DNA of 64,000 bases from Pandoraea sputorum (GCF_000814845.2 NZ_CP010431.2:1116001-1180000); one strand, 5' to 3'. Counted from the first letter of the stretch, positions 17,901 to 27,963 are shown. Translations and numbers: made by a program. Notes: a model not told the origin generated them from the letters alone.

Positions 17901-20900
17901 TCACGTCCGCAGACACGTTGCGTAAGTACTCGCAGTACAACGAGATGAGCTACGCCGATTTCGCGCGGGCCGCGTCTGCCCGCGACGGTGTCCCCCGCTC
18001 GCTGATCGAGGCGGATGCAAAGCGTCTCGACTTCTATTTCCTGCCGCGCAGCTATTTGGGGGCAATCGATGGACTTCCCTCACTGCGCTTCGAAGGCCGC
18101 GCCGACGTCACGCACGGCAAGGACGGTTACGGTGCCAGCGTTCTCGTCGGCTCGCCGTCCGGCGGTAGCTTCGAAATTCTCGGCGCGAATGCCAGACCCA
18201 CGGTGGGCGATAACGGGTTGGTGTCGCTCTATGCCAAAGACTTGAACGCAATCGGTGCGGCGCGACTTGCGATCGGCGCGCTGCCTGAAGTGCTCAAGGG
18301 CACGGGGGGCTCGCTGGAGGCCGCCACGGCAACGTTCGATCTCATCGGTCGCGGCAGCGTGTACGACGTCGTGCTGCGCGGCGACGCTGTGTTGCGGGCG
18401 GGCGAGGTGTTCATCGTCACGCGGGCGCCTACGCGCGGCATCACCATTGAGCAGGGCAGCGGCATCAACACGCTCGGCTATGGCATGCAGATGTGGGATG
18501 CGTCGACCGGCTTTACCTACGCCCCGGGCAAGGCCGGTGTACTGGCTGTGTCCAACGGTCGCCTTGCGATGCTCGCGCCGACCCCGACGACGACTGCCGA
18601 CTCGTTTGGTTCGGGCTACATCGATCTGGGGGTCTGCACGGCAGGCGCTGCATGCTCGGGCGAGTCGTTACTGCTGTCCGAGGGCTCCATCGCCGTAGCA
18701 ACGGATAAGCGTTTCACGATCACCGATGCCGTGCGCTACGGCACGCGTCAACTGTCGCTCTCGGTCGGGCGGGTGAACGTGGGCGAGCAGGCTTCGCTCG
18801 ACGCGCTGGCGGCGTCCGGGAAGCTTGCGCAGGGGCTGACCCTCAATCAACCGGTGCTGTCGCGCCTGCTGCGCGGCGACACTGTGTACGGCGCACCGGC
18901 GCTGCAAAGCCTGTCGCTCATCGCCCGCGATTCGATCAATTTTTACGATTCCGTCGAACTGTCCACCATCGACGCGACGACCGGCAAGTCGAGCATCGAC
19001 ACGCTCGTGCTCGGCACGCCCGCGATCTTCGGCTACGGATCGAGCGATGCGCTGGCGCGCATTCGCACCGATCGGCTGGTGTGGACCGGCTCGAAGGACC
19101 CGGCGAGCAGTGTGGTCGCTGGCGGCGCGGGGACCGGCAGCGGTCGGTTTGCGATCGATGCGCGGGAGATCGAGTTCGGTTTTGGGCCCGCCACGCAGCC
19201 CGACGTCAACAACGCCATGAATCGTCTGGCGGTCGGGTTCTCGACGGTCGAGCTCAAGGCGAGCGAACGTGTTACCGCCAATCAGAAGGGCAGCCTGTCC
19301 GTCTATCGCTCGCAAGACGGCTGGAACGACCGGACGCACGCCTATGACTACCGCGGCGGCGATATCGTCATCGATACGCCGATACTCACGGGTGCGGCGG
19401 GCTCGGTCAATCGCTTCAATGCGGGCGGCAACATCACGGTCGCCAATGCAAGCGCCCGGGCGAAGTCGGCGGTTGGTAACGACCAACTGGTGGCCGCGCT
19501 CGGCGCGGAAGTCGGGCTGAAGTCCGGCGGCGCGACGCACATCGACACTAACGTCGTGCTGCCGAGCGGCCGCCTGCGCGTGGACGCGGCCGGTGACGTC
19601 ACGCTCGGCGATGGCGCACAACTCGATCTCGCAGGACGCAAGCTCCAGTTCTTCGACGCGACGAAATACAGCTGGGGCGGCGACGTGTTGCTGTCCAGCG
19701 AGCAAGGCGGCGTGCGTCAGGCAGGCGGCTCGGTCATCGATCTGTCCGCCGTAGAGAACCGCGCGGGCAAGCTGTCCGTGACGGCCGTAGGCCCGACCGG
19801 CGGGGAGGTCTCGCTCGCAGGCAAGTTGCTCGGCAGCGCAACGGGCGTGTACGACGCCGGTGGCACGCTGGTCCCGTTCAGCGCGGGCGGCATTGATGTT
19901 CGTGCGCAGCGCATCGATGGCTTTACGGCATTGAACTCGCGTCTGAGCGAAGGTGGCGTGTTCGGCAGCCGCAGCTTCCAGATCAAGCAAGGCGATCTCG
20001 TCGTCGGCGACGAACTCAAGGCACGCGAAATTACGCTCTCGGTCGACGGTGGACGGCTCGATATCGCCGGACGGGTGGATGCGAGCGGCAAGCAGGTGGG
20101 GAGCATCCGGTTGTCGGCGCGCGACGGTGTGAACATCGGCGGTAATGCAACGCTCGACGCACACAGCACCACGCTTCGACTGGATAGCTACGGTCAGCCT
20201 ATCGAGGCGTCGAACCGTGCCGTTGTCGAAATCAACGGCGGTGACGGGCGGGTCGTGCTGGCCGATGGCGCGCGTATCGACGTACGCGCAGGGACGAACG
20301 GCGCGGCGCTCAATGTCGGCACCGTCGAGATCAGCGCCAGGCGGCTGGGGGCGAACGGGGCGGGCAATGCGACGGGTAACGACATTGCCATCGATGCAGG
20401 CGGCAACGTTGTGATCGATGGTGCCCGTTCGATTACCGTGAACGGCATGCAGCGCGATGCCAATGCGCGTCCGGGGACCGACGTTTCGGTCGACGGCCGC
20501 CCGTATCAGATCATCGATCAGGCATATCTCGACACGCTGCACGGACAGAACGAGACGTTCATGTCCAATGCGCTGGCCAACGGCGCACTGCTCGCGCGAC
20601 TCGCGGGTCTGCGTCGCCATACGGACGCCTTCCATCTGCGACCGGGCGTCGAAATCGTGAGCGCTACGCCAGAGGGCGATCTGCACATCGATGGCGACAT
20701 CGACATGTCTCGCTATCGCTACGCGAGCCTGAATCCGAACACGCAGAAGACCGGCGTGTACGGCAGCGGCGAAGCCGGGGCGCTGACCATTCGTGCGGGT
20801 GGCAATCTCGAAGTGTTCGGCAGCGTGAACGACGGCTTCGACACGAGCAAGCTGACTGCGACGTCTTCGGACAACAAGGGCTGGGTGCTTACCAGTGGCA

Positions 20901-23900
20901 AGGCTGGCTGGGGCGGCGACGCCGTGGTGCCCGTCGGCGGTCTTGTCACGCTCGCAGCAGGGACGACGTTCCCGGCGCAGCGACAACTCAACTACGACAT
21001 CTCGATCGAAGCCAGCACGCTGCCGGGCGGCACACGTTTGCCGGGGCAGGCGACATTGACGGCCGATCTGACCTTCCCCGCAGGCACGGTGCTGGGCGGT
21101 GCGGTGCGCGATGCCTCCGGCAACGTGGTGTACGCGGCGGGTTCGGTGCTCACGTCGAGCGTGACGCTCACTCGTGACATGAAGCTGGACGCTGGCGTGC
21201 TGTTGCCAGGTGACGCGTCGGTGGCCGCCATGGTGTGGCCCGCAGGAAAGGTCCTGCCCACGACCTTCGTGCTGGCCAGCGATCTGGCGATGAAGAAGGG
21301 CGCGATTATTCCGGCAGAAGCCTCGGTCAAGCTGCCGAACGGTGTGACGTTCGTCAACGTGCGCCCCGCTGATGCCGACGGGATTCAGGGACAACTGCTT
21401 GCGCTCGCGCCGATGCTGCAACCGGGATCGGCCTCGTGGTCGATGCGGCTGGTCGCGGGCGCGGACACGACAGCCGCCGATCCGCGAGCGTTGCGCGCGT
21501 CCGCCACGAACGGCCATCTGGTGCTCTCGGATACGCATTACGGGATGGGGGAAAAATCGGTGCAGATCCCGGGCACAGGAACACCCGGTGTGTATCGTTG
21601 GGGAAGTGATGCAGGGTGGTACTTCGGCACGAATCCGGGGGATCCCATCACTGCGCAGGAGCTTGCGGACTACGGTATCCACTCCGACGCCGATGCGGAC
21701 TTCTGGAACACTATCGGCGACATGATTCAGATCGTCACACCGGGAATTCCTGCGCAATACGAGATGAAAGCCAGCCCGGCGCGTGAGCCGATTTTCAGCG
21801 TGGTGCGCACCGGCACGGGTGATCTCGACATGCTCGCTGGCGGAAACTTCACCATGAATTCGCCGTACGGCGTTTATACGGCGGGCACGCAATCGCGAGA
21901 TGTAGCGGCCGCTTATAACCTGGCCCGTGCCACGTTGAAGAACGCGGCGGTGCTGGGACCGGACGGCGGCGAGTTCGAAAAATTCGTCGACGGCAAGGCG
22001 CAAAGCCTTTATTCGGCCTGGTATCCGGAGCACGGCGGCAATCTCTTCGTGCGTGCGCAGGGCGACATTCGTGGCGATACGATCGGCACGTCCGATAGCT
22101 ACATTCGCCCGAATGCGACGGGGTTCGGCAACCCGCGTCAGGTCGTCGATTCCGGTAACGTCGGTGGCTGGCTGTGGCGGCAGGGCTCTGGTTCGGCGAT
22201 TGCGACGGGGGGTGTGCCGACCGCATGGTGGGTGAATTTCGGCACCTATACGGTGGGCAAACAGAGCGGTTCCGCCGAGTTCGAAACGGCACCGTTCCTG
22301 CAAGGCTTCACCGGGCTTGGAACGCTCGGCGGTGGCAACGTCGTGCTTGAGGCGGGCGGCGACGCGGGCATGCTCGAATCGCGGATGGGACCGGGGAATA
22401 GCGAAGGCCCACGTGCGCTGGCGCGAAGCGAGGGCCTGAACGTCTCTGTGGCCAGTACCGGTCGTGTCTCGGCCGATGGCTCGCAGATCGTACTCACCGG
22501 TGGGGGCGATCTTGACGTGCGTATCGGCGGCGGCCTGAATCCGGTGCGCGAAGTTCGCGCCATCGCACAGACCAACAGCCCGATTACCGATCTGTCCACG
22601 TGGCGTATCGGCAATCTCGCACTGAACGGAACGTTCACCAACCTGCGGGGCGCGACACGTGTTGAGGCCGGAGCGCTGGGTGGGTTCGACGCCATCTTTG
22701 GCGGCACCGACATGAGCGAGTCGCGCGCACGCGATCCTTATGTCGCCGAACGTGGCATCGGGACCGGTGGACCGTCGCTCGTGCTGGGCGACTCAACGGC
22801 CCGAATCGACACGCGTGGCGATCTGGTGATCGGCGGTTACGGCGATGCCACGCGCACGCAGCAACGAAACAACGGGACTCCGTTCTCCGTGAACGGCACT
22901 TCGTACTCCGGCGAGGGCATCAGTTGGTTCACGCTCTGGACGCCGTCGACCGCCATCGATCTGTTCAGCGCTGGCGGGAATCTGGTGCCGATCACGGCGT
23001 TGGGGGATCGTAGTCGTGCGGGCATGAACTATTCGTCGACCGACGGGCGCTTCGTGTTGCCCGCCACGTTGCGTGCTGTGGCAGCCAGCGGGAGTATCTT
23101 CAACGGCTACTCGGCGACGGGCATTCTTGGCGAAGATTCCTTGCCGTCCCGTGGCGACACACCGGTATTGCTGGCGCCGGAGCCGGTCAGTTCCCTGTTC
23201 AAGGTCACTGCCGACGGCGGCGCGCTGGAGATGATTGCGGGCAAGTCGTTGTATGGTTCGGGCTACGCGCTCAGCCGCTCGGCGGCGGATCCGACAGCCT
23301 TGCCCACTGCACAGAATCCTGCGTTCGCGGGCGGAGTGCTCGCCACCTGGTTCGGTCGTAAGTTCCTGACCAACGTCCGACAAGACGCATTGGCGCCGGA
23401 TTTCATGCTGTTCGCCTATAGCCAGGATTCGCTCACTCGTTTCCCCATGTTCAGCCTGACACCGGCGACCGTTTCGGGGTACGACTTCAGCGGCATTGCG
23501 CCCGCACGCTTCTACGCGCTGACCGGCGACATCGTCGGCCTTCAGACCGGGGGCATCAACTATCGCGGAACCGTCTTGCCGCAACCCGGTACGGAGCCGA
23601 ACTGGTACGAAGGCAACGGGGCGGTCGCCATCCGGGCGGGCAGAGACATCGTCAACTCGGGCACGCCGCTCGGGACGTTCCTCTCGACTAACGGCAATTT
23701 CGCTGGCTGGTACACCATTCCGGACTTCCAGGATCCGGTGAACAATCCGGGCAGACCGCAACCGAGAGGCAGTGCAACGACACGGGGCAACCTGATCGTT
23801 CAGAACTCGCCGGAAGATATTTCCGTCGTTTCGGCCGGACGCGATATCCGATATAGCTCGTTCTACGTGGCCGGTCCGGGCTTGCTCGAAGTGACGGCCG

Positions 23901-25597
23901 GACGCGACATTCTCCTGGCCGACAAGGCCGAGCTGCGCAGCCTCGGGGCGCTGACCAACGTCACTTCGGGCGACCGGAGCAGCGGTGCCGGGATTGCCGT
24001 GGCGGCGGGGGTCGGTCCGAAGGGGCTCGATGGCATCGACTTCAAGGCGTTCGCGGCTCGTTATCTCGATCCGGCGAATCTTGCCGAAGCGGGACGTCCG
24101 TTCGCCGATCAGCCAGGTAAGGCGGTCGTGGTGTATGGCGGTGAGATGACGTTGAGTGGCTGGCTGAAACAGGCGTTTGGCTATAGCGGGGATGCGAGCG
24201 GTGCCGAGGCCTATCTCGTCAACAAGCAAGCCGAACTTGATGCTGCGAGCAAAGCTGCGGGGAGTGCCGGGGCTGTTGCCAGGCGCGATCTGCGAAACGA
24301 GTACGCTCAGCAAAGCAATCTGTATCTCGTGAACTGGCTGACCCGGCGTTTTGGCGATGCGACGGTGCGCTTCGGTCAGGGTGTGCATTTCGATGCGGCG
24401 TCGATGGATGCGCGTCAGTTCTTCGACGCGCTTGCACCGGAGCAGCAGCGTGCCTATTTGCGCGATGTCTATTTCGCCGAGTTGCGCGCGTCCGGCCGGG
24501 AGTACAACGACGCGAGCGGTCCGCGCGTGGGCAGCTATCTGCGCGGTAGGGAAGCCATTGCGACCTTGTTCCCGACGACCGACGCCTCGGGCGCGGCACG
24601 GCAGTACGACGGCGATCTGACGATGTACAGTAGCGCGGCGTATTTCCTCCAGAACATGAATCGTGTGTCGACGACGCGTCCGCAGGCGGGGGTGAAGTAC
24701 TTGACGCAGGCGCAGTGGATCGCCCGTGGGAGCCCATCGACGGGTGTGCCGCACTACGAAGTGCAGGATGCCGGGATTCATACGGACTTCGGTGGCGGCG
24801 TGAGCGTTCTTGCGCCGGGTGGGCGAACGCTCGTCGGTGTGGATGGCGGGTTCGTGCCGGAAGAGGGCTCGGGGATTCTGACGCAGGGCAGGGGCAACGT
24901 CGAACTGTATTCGCTCGACAGCGTTCTGCTGGGGCAGAGCCGTATCTTCACGACGTTCGGCGGCCACATCCTGGCGTGGTCGGCGCAAGGCGATATCAAC
25001 GCCGGTCGCGGCTCGAAGTCCACCGTCGTCTATACGCCGCAACGCCGGGTGTATGACGGACTCGGAATTGTTTCGCTTTCGCCGACCACGCCGAACACGG
25101 GAGCTGGCATTGCGACGCTGGCGCCGATCCCCGAGGTGCCGCCGGGCGACATCGACCTGATCGCGCCGTTGGGAACCGTAGACGCGGGCGAGGCCGGGAT
25201 TCGGGTGTCGGGTAACGTGAACGTTGCGGCATTGCGTGTGATGAATGCCGAGAACATTCAGGTGCAGGGCAAGTCGGTGGGCATCCCAACGGTCGCTGCC
25301 GTCAATGTCGGTGCACTCACGAATGCGAGCGCGACGGCGGCGCAAGCGGCGTCGGCCGCTCAGGAGGCGATGGCTCGCGATCGGGCGGCATCGAGGCAGA
25401 ACCAGTCGTCCATTTTTAGCGTGCGCATGCTGGACGCCGGGGCGCAGACCGACAGCACGGGCAAGCCGCGTGCGGATACCGGCAAGATGTTCCGCTACGA
25501 TCCTGCGTCGCCTGTGCAGGTGGTTGGCCAGATGAATCTGTCCGAGTCCCAGTTACAGGCGCTGACCCCGACGGAACGGAAGAACCTGATGCGTTGA
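11909..25597 (+). CDS. Giant filamentous-haemagglutinin-type TpsA exoprotein with C-terminal DUF3739-like region
   Basis: This single frame encodes 4562 residues. The signal peptide (MRKRVASSSP to AHAQQ, about 46 residues) has no obvious ESPR extension. The TPS secretion domain spans about residues 120-330: LNWETFNVGRRTTVEF, WAVLNRVND, SQIQGQIKADGTVVIVNRNG and VDTRNLVAAAVG match the FHA N-terminal domain, with VNRNG at the usual NPNG position. The rest is a long beta-helix-like repeat body rich in Gly, Asn and short strands. Two unusual segments rich in PAG/PGG turns sit near residues 1031-1190 and 3013-3155. The C-terminus (about 4345-4470; FGGHILAWSAQGDINAGRG, GDIDLIAPLGTVDAGEAG, NVNVAALRVMNAENIQVQ) matches DUF3739. 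Only two Cys occur (residues 2243 and 2249). I found no CdiA-like toxin tip, so adhesion or biofilm function is more likely than contact inhibition. The start at 11909 is chosen for the signal peptide; an ATG at 11804 is in frame. The partner pore is encoded at 996-2681. Confidence 0.93.
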   Translation: MRKRVASSSPSVPSLPLRVLRIRPLAQAVAVFAASSAMIGAAHAQQAFSNAWFAARGAAQSTAAQTGRLPNGMPVSSLQNPGEQQQRANQALQNSIANLATAAQGIAAMQAAQTAARQAAAASPETIPDGLAEGGLKVDTNSLTAGWINAKKDIAQSRDTAGNTNVKIEQTGEKAILNWETFNVGRRTTVEFAQQPGWAVLNRVNDPNARPSQIQGQIKADGTVVIVNRNGIQFTGTAQVDTRNLVAAAVGMTNDQFNRGIYGTALAGVTVPTFANDLNVTGSGFSHTGATANVVVDAGARINTRKPQSVTEGGGYVLLLGREAHNRGTIVTPSGQTVIAGGDAFVIRRGMGTDGNPNSSTRGNEVTPSLLAGSTAGRVSNSGLILSTLGDITLTGRQVDQSGVLVSSTSVNTRGTIHLTASGDTNAQVKFAPGAVSAILLDTAGDTALDVQRSSLLADTAKVAESGLYNRRDQSLVQVVSSGDVLFDSDSLTLATGGQINVAATRRMVATARAKLDVSGAVGVQVAMASNNVEVNVQGNEQRDAPTNRDSALLNNQTLFIDRRYLVRVPAGTQGFTTDRWYTAGGLLEVSGYLNTAQHGVGEWAAQGGTVQLGGAEVVTRAGSLINLAGGTLDVQTGMIRQSWLRGDDGQLYRADNAPGDLRYLGVYRGFEVAHTRWGKGRTESYATPFIAPGERLENGYTVGRDAGRLVVSSLSAVLEGDVDTSVYQGPRQTQAADRGLYDGYLQSQLAAPRAGQFIVGRITPYYDDVALALRDSPSALVRTIDVGSVQALAADSALDAAIDPKRAGKISLDADWINRQNFGAVKLMATERLTLDGDLRVADGGDVGLHATRVELNANVTARGGVIAAGNILNQMLTSTANGVWTDMPVADTAIVGGEQYVKVAGGATLDARGLWRRADDGEAGIHGLPYVNGGNVQLSSSGDVRLLPGSVVDVSSGAALLSNGTVRGGKGGSVSLLASQYDLDGKRHGEVQVDGTLRAYGVNGGGTLKLDTGNGVVIGSVGLQTAGWLAPGESVPFNVMLLEDYTIKAGTVAPVDYKQTISRVMPGQTLTTAPAITADAPVTLAADWTVPAGASGTFFAYAPSGRSYSSGQVVPAGTVIVRSFGTVAPGYVLPGNVFPEGIPVVPYNVVAKAGTPLPFDVTLAKGDVVPVGLTVTQKVRVASPTVLSADIFSTGFSRYDVTGQLGVSVADNAHLNVVMPVLYADKQAAQAAASGSDPSRVLRTYLPPVWQSDAAKGTVTQRGGADLALNAGTVYKRAPLVVGEGARIDVDPGRSIALTGNDQITLLGGLYAASGNVSLLRGAFGTGNEVDRPDGAFTARSIWLGSHSVIDVAAQPFVAQDASGAYNGRVAAGGTIQIGAKYTHGATKVDAADAFVIVRPGAKLDASGASADVDVPGQGRTHVTSNGGVISLASARGLYLDGEMIAASGGAGAAGGTLNLVLETLAYAPVDRLTLKGAGVEDAVRVAHEMVVAQTQGPGTLSDTLTAGAVGGGLAMGTARIGVDRVKAGGFDNLALLANGMIDFDGSVDLSLGQSVRLTANSFGLAANAALGSVVKIAAPYVQLAGATRTQGENEIMPNAVVGSKNQGQGGGALGLPAQDRNAKFEVDASIIDLSGPMQFGTAGTIETNTAPIEVRRLAFGDVALRSRGDLRLLDKTTFYVPGDLTLAAAQIYPVSEATATIVVGQRTYVNEQWLTNEIRFDPERKLTIERVGNALPAQPYSLFGNLTIAAPQILQGGVLRAPMGTITFGTTSNLQTIGLLRLLPGSVTSVSAAGLTMPLGGSLDGLSYLNAGADAKYALAGAGPTIAVYAHSVGVDDGAVIDLSGGGEIRGAAFLSGRGGSVDARLSPLMQVVQTGNKASFTLPSLSSNPVYAIVPGAQSAYAPIVGDNGAGAPLIGQQITIGNGVPGLPAGTYTLLPSTFALLPGAYRVELQPGTTAPTGLAPLSMRNGSLALSAQLSVNDTGIRSATPTRAVLTSADTLRKYSQYNEMSYADFARAASARDGVPRSLIEADAKRLDFYFLPRSYLGAIDGLPSLRFEGRADVTHGKDGYGASVLVGSPSGGSFEILGANARPTVGDNGLVSLYAKDLNAIGAARLAIGALPEVLKGTGGSLEAATATFDLIGRGSVYDVVLRGDAVLRAGEVFIVTRAPTRGITIEQGSGINTLGYGMQMWDASTGFTYAPGKAGVLAVSNGRLAMLAPTPTTTADSFGSGYIDLGVCTAGAACSGESLLLSEGSIAVATDKRFTITDAVRYGTRQLSLSVGRVNVGEQASLDALAASGKLAQGLTLNQPVLSRLLRGDTVYGAPALQSLSLIARDSINFYDSVELSTIDATTGKSSIDTLVLGTPAIFGYGSSDALARIRTDRLVWTGSKDPASSVVAGGAGTGSGRFAIDAREIEFGFGPATQPDVNNAMNRLAVGFSTVELKASERVTANQKGSLSVYRSQDGWNDRTHAYDYRGGDIVIDTPILTGAAGSVNRFNAGGNITVANASARAKSAVGNDQLVAALGAEVGLKSGGATHIDTNVVLPSGRLRVDAAGDVTLGDGAQLDLAGRKLQFFDATKYSWGGDVLLSSEQGGVRQAGGSVIDLSAVENRAGKLSVTAVGPTGGEVSLAGKLLGSATGVYDAGGTLVPFSAGGIDVRAQRIDGFTALNSRLSEGGVFGSRSFQIKQGDLVVGDELKAREITLSVDGGRLDIAGRVDASGKQVGSIRLSARDGVNIGGNATLDAHSTTLRLDSYGQPIEASNRAVVEINGGDGRVVLADGARIDVRAGTNGAALNVGTVEISARRLGANGAGNATGNDIAIDAGGNVVIDGARSITVNGMQRDANARPGTDVSVDGRPYQIIDQAYLDTLHGQNETFMSNALANGALLARLAGLRRHTDAFHLRPGVEIVSATPEGDLHIDGDIDMSRYRYASLNPNTQKTGVYGSGEAGALTIRAGGNLEVFGSVNDGFDTSKLTATSSDNKGWVLTSGKAGWGGDAVVPVGGLVTLAAGTTFPAQRQLNYDISIEASTLPGGTRLPGQATLTADLTFPAGTVLGGAVRDASGNVVYAAGSVLTSSVTLTRDMKLDAGVLLPGDASVAAMVWPAGKVLPTTFVLASDLAMKKGAIIPAEASVKLPNGVTFVNVRPADADGIQGQLLALAPMLQPGSASWSMRLVAGADTTAADPRALRASATNGHLVLSDTHYGMGEKSVQIPGTGTPGVYRWGSDAGWYFGTNPGDPITAQELADYGIHSDADADFWNTIGDMIQIVTPGIPAQYEMKASPAREPIFSVVRTGTGDLDMLAGGNFTMNSPYGVYTAGTQSRDVAAAYNLARATLKNAAVLGPDGGEFEKFVDGKAQSLYSAWYPEHGGNLFVRAQGDIRGDTIGTSDSYIRPNATGFGNPRQVVDSGNVGGWLWRQGSGSAIATGGVPTAWWVNFGTYTVGKQSGSAEFETAPFLQGFTGLGTLGGGNVVLEAGGDAGMLESRMGPGNSEGPRALARSEGLNVSVASTGRVSADGSQIVLTGGGDLDVRIGGGLNPVREVRAIAQTNSPITDLSTWRIGNLALNGTFTNLRGATRVEAGALGGFDAIFGGTDMSESRARDPYVAERGIGTGGPSLVLGDSTARIDTRGDLVIGGYGDATRTQQRNNGTPFSVNGTSYSGEGISWFTLWTPSTAIDLFSAGGNLVPITALGDRSRAGMNYSSTDGRFVLPATLRAVAASGSIFNGYSATGILGEDSLPSRGDTPVLLAPEPVSSLFKVTADGGALEMIAGKSLYGSGYALSRSAADPTALPTAQNPAFAGGVLATWFGRKFLTNVRQDALAPDFMLFAYSQDSLTRFPMFSLTPATVSGYDFSGIAPARFYALTGDIVGLQTGGINYRGTVLPQPGTEPNWYEGNGAVAIRAGRDIVNSGTPLGTFLSTNGNFAGWYTIPDFQDPVNNPGRPQPRGSATTRGNLIVQNSPEDISVVSAGRDIRYSSFYVAGPGLLEVTAGRDILLADKAELRSLGALTNVTSGDRSSGAGIAVAAGVGPKGLDGIDFKAFAARYLDPANLAEAGRPFADQPGKAVVVYGGEMTLSGWLKQAFGYSGDASGAEAYLVNKQAELDAASKAAGSAGAVARRDLRNEYAQQSNLYLVNWLTRRFGDATVRFGQGVHFDAASMDARQFFDALAPEQQRAYLRDVYFAELRASGREYNDASGPRVGSYLRGREAIATLFPTTDASGAARQYDGDLTMYSSAAYFLQNMNRVSTTRPQAGVKYLTQAQWIARGSPSTGVPHYEVQDAGIHTDFGGGVSVLAPGGRTLVGVDGGFVPEEGSGILTQGRGNVELYSLDSVLLGQSRIFTTFGGHILAWSAQGDINAGRGSKSTVVYTPQRRVYDGLGIVSLSPTTPNTGAGIATLAPIPEVPPGDIDLIAPLGTVDAGEAGIRVSGNVNVAALRVMNAENIQVQGKSVGIPTVAAVNVGALTNASATAAQAASAAQEAMARDRAASRQNQSSIFSVRMLDAGAQTDSTGKPRADTGKMFRYDPASPVQVVGQMNLSESQLQALTPTERKNLMR

Positions 25598-25658
25598 TCG
25601 TTCCTGATATGGAGAGGGACCGACCGCTCTATATATAGGGAGGAGCGCGGACGGTCCT

Positions 25659-25707
25659 CGAAGAGTGCCCCGCAAGCCCGTGCAACGGGCTTGCGGGGCA
25701 CTCTTCG
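25659..25707 (+). terminator. 22-bp perfect inverted repeat after the tpsA-type gene
   Basis: Two perfectly complementary 22-base arms (25659-25680 and 25686-25707) flank a 5-nt loop. It lies 61 nt past the tpsA stop. The T tract after it is short (TTT), so it may work as a terminator, an mRNA 3'-end stabiliser, or both. A second, imperfect stem (GGACCG...CGGTCC) just upstream at about 25617-25656 overlaps the same transcript end. Confidence 0.75.
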
Positions 25708-26239
25708 TTTGGGCGGTGGATGGCGTGGACACGCAAGATTCTTGCGATCTTAAAAATAATTTCACAAAGGGCTTGCGCTCACCCACGAACGTCATTAATA
25801 TCTCGTCTCTCGCAACGACAGCGACGCAGCGAAAGCAGCGACGAAGTTGAAGCGACGGGCCGCAAAGCCCGGTGGTTAGTGGTTTTGAAGCTTGCGAGTC
25901 GCTACGGCGACGAACGAAGAAAGCGAAAAAAACTGTTGACGACGACGAGAAGCTGCGACATAATCTCACTTCTCTGCTGCTGATGCAGCGACGCAGAAAA
26001 CGAAGCGACGGCGCGGTAATTAAGCGACGAAGCCAAGTCAGATGCGATTGATCTTTAAAAATTAAACAACCGATAAGTGTGGGCACTCGATGAATAGTGC
26101 GTCTGCTTCGGCAGATAAGCTTTAAATTTATTGAGGCTCACATAGTAATAGGTAAGTTAAGTAATTAACTTGTCAGCATACTTTGAGAGCGACCGGTTCT
26201 AGTGATTTATCACGAAAAACCGAAAACAGTAACAGGTTT
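25708..26239 (+). promoter_or_regulatory. rRNA operon promoter and leader
   Basis: No protein gene is supported in these 532 bases. A sigma70-type promoter is visible at 25936-25964: TTGACG, a 17-nt spacer, then CATAAT. The stretch around it is rich in GCGACGA-like repeats. A boxA-like antitermination element (TGATCTTTAAAA) lies at 26049-26060. The left arm of the 16S processing stem follows at 26067-26088 and pairs with 27793-27814 downstream of 16S; the two 22-base arms match except at a few positions, as expected for an RNase III substrate. Confidence 0.75.
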
Positions 26240-27774
<1,535 letters not shown>

Positions 27775-27835
27775 GAGCATGCACTGGAAGTTGAGTGTTC
27801 ACGCTTATCGGTTGTTGACTGCGTAGATCTAAGTC

Positions 27836-27912
27836 GGGTCTATAGCTCAGTTGGTTAGAGCACCGTCTTGATAAGGCGGGGGTCGATGGTTCGAGTCCAT
27901 CTAGACCCACCA
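27836..27912 (+). tRNA. tRNA-Ile (anticodon GAT)
   Basis: The 77-nt cloverleaf has acceptor arm GGGTCTA/TAGACCC, D stem GCTC/GAGC, anticodon loop TTGATAA, T loop TTCGAGT and an encoded CCA end. Its place in the 16S-23S spacer is standard for this group. Confidence 0.97.
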
Positions 27913-27963
27913 AGCTTTTAACCACTGCGTGACAGACTCAAGTGGTGGTAAGTCGGCTTGATT

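Noticed and set aside
18668..22303. A 1211-codon open frame on the minus strand opposite the TpsA gene, with similar long ones at 15281-17410 and 22793-25345
   Set aside because: They are antisense shadows in GC-rich, codon-biased DNA. Their translations are Arg/His/Ala-rich with no domain, signal or ribosome-binding site, whereas the plus strand encodes a coherent FHA protein.
11909..25597. CdiA-type contact-dependent inhibition system
   Set aside because: No toxin-like C-terminal tip, VENN-type motif or immunity gene follows; the C-terminus is DUF3739-like and the next feature is a terminator.
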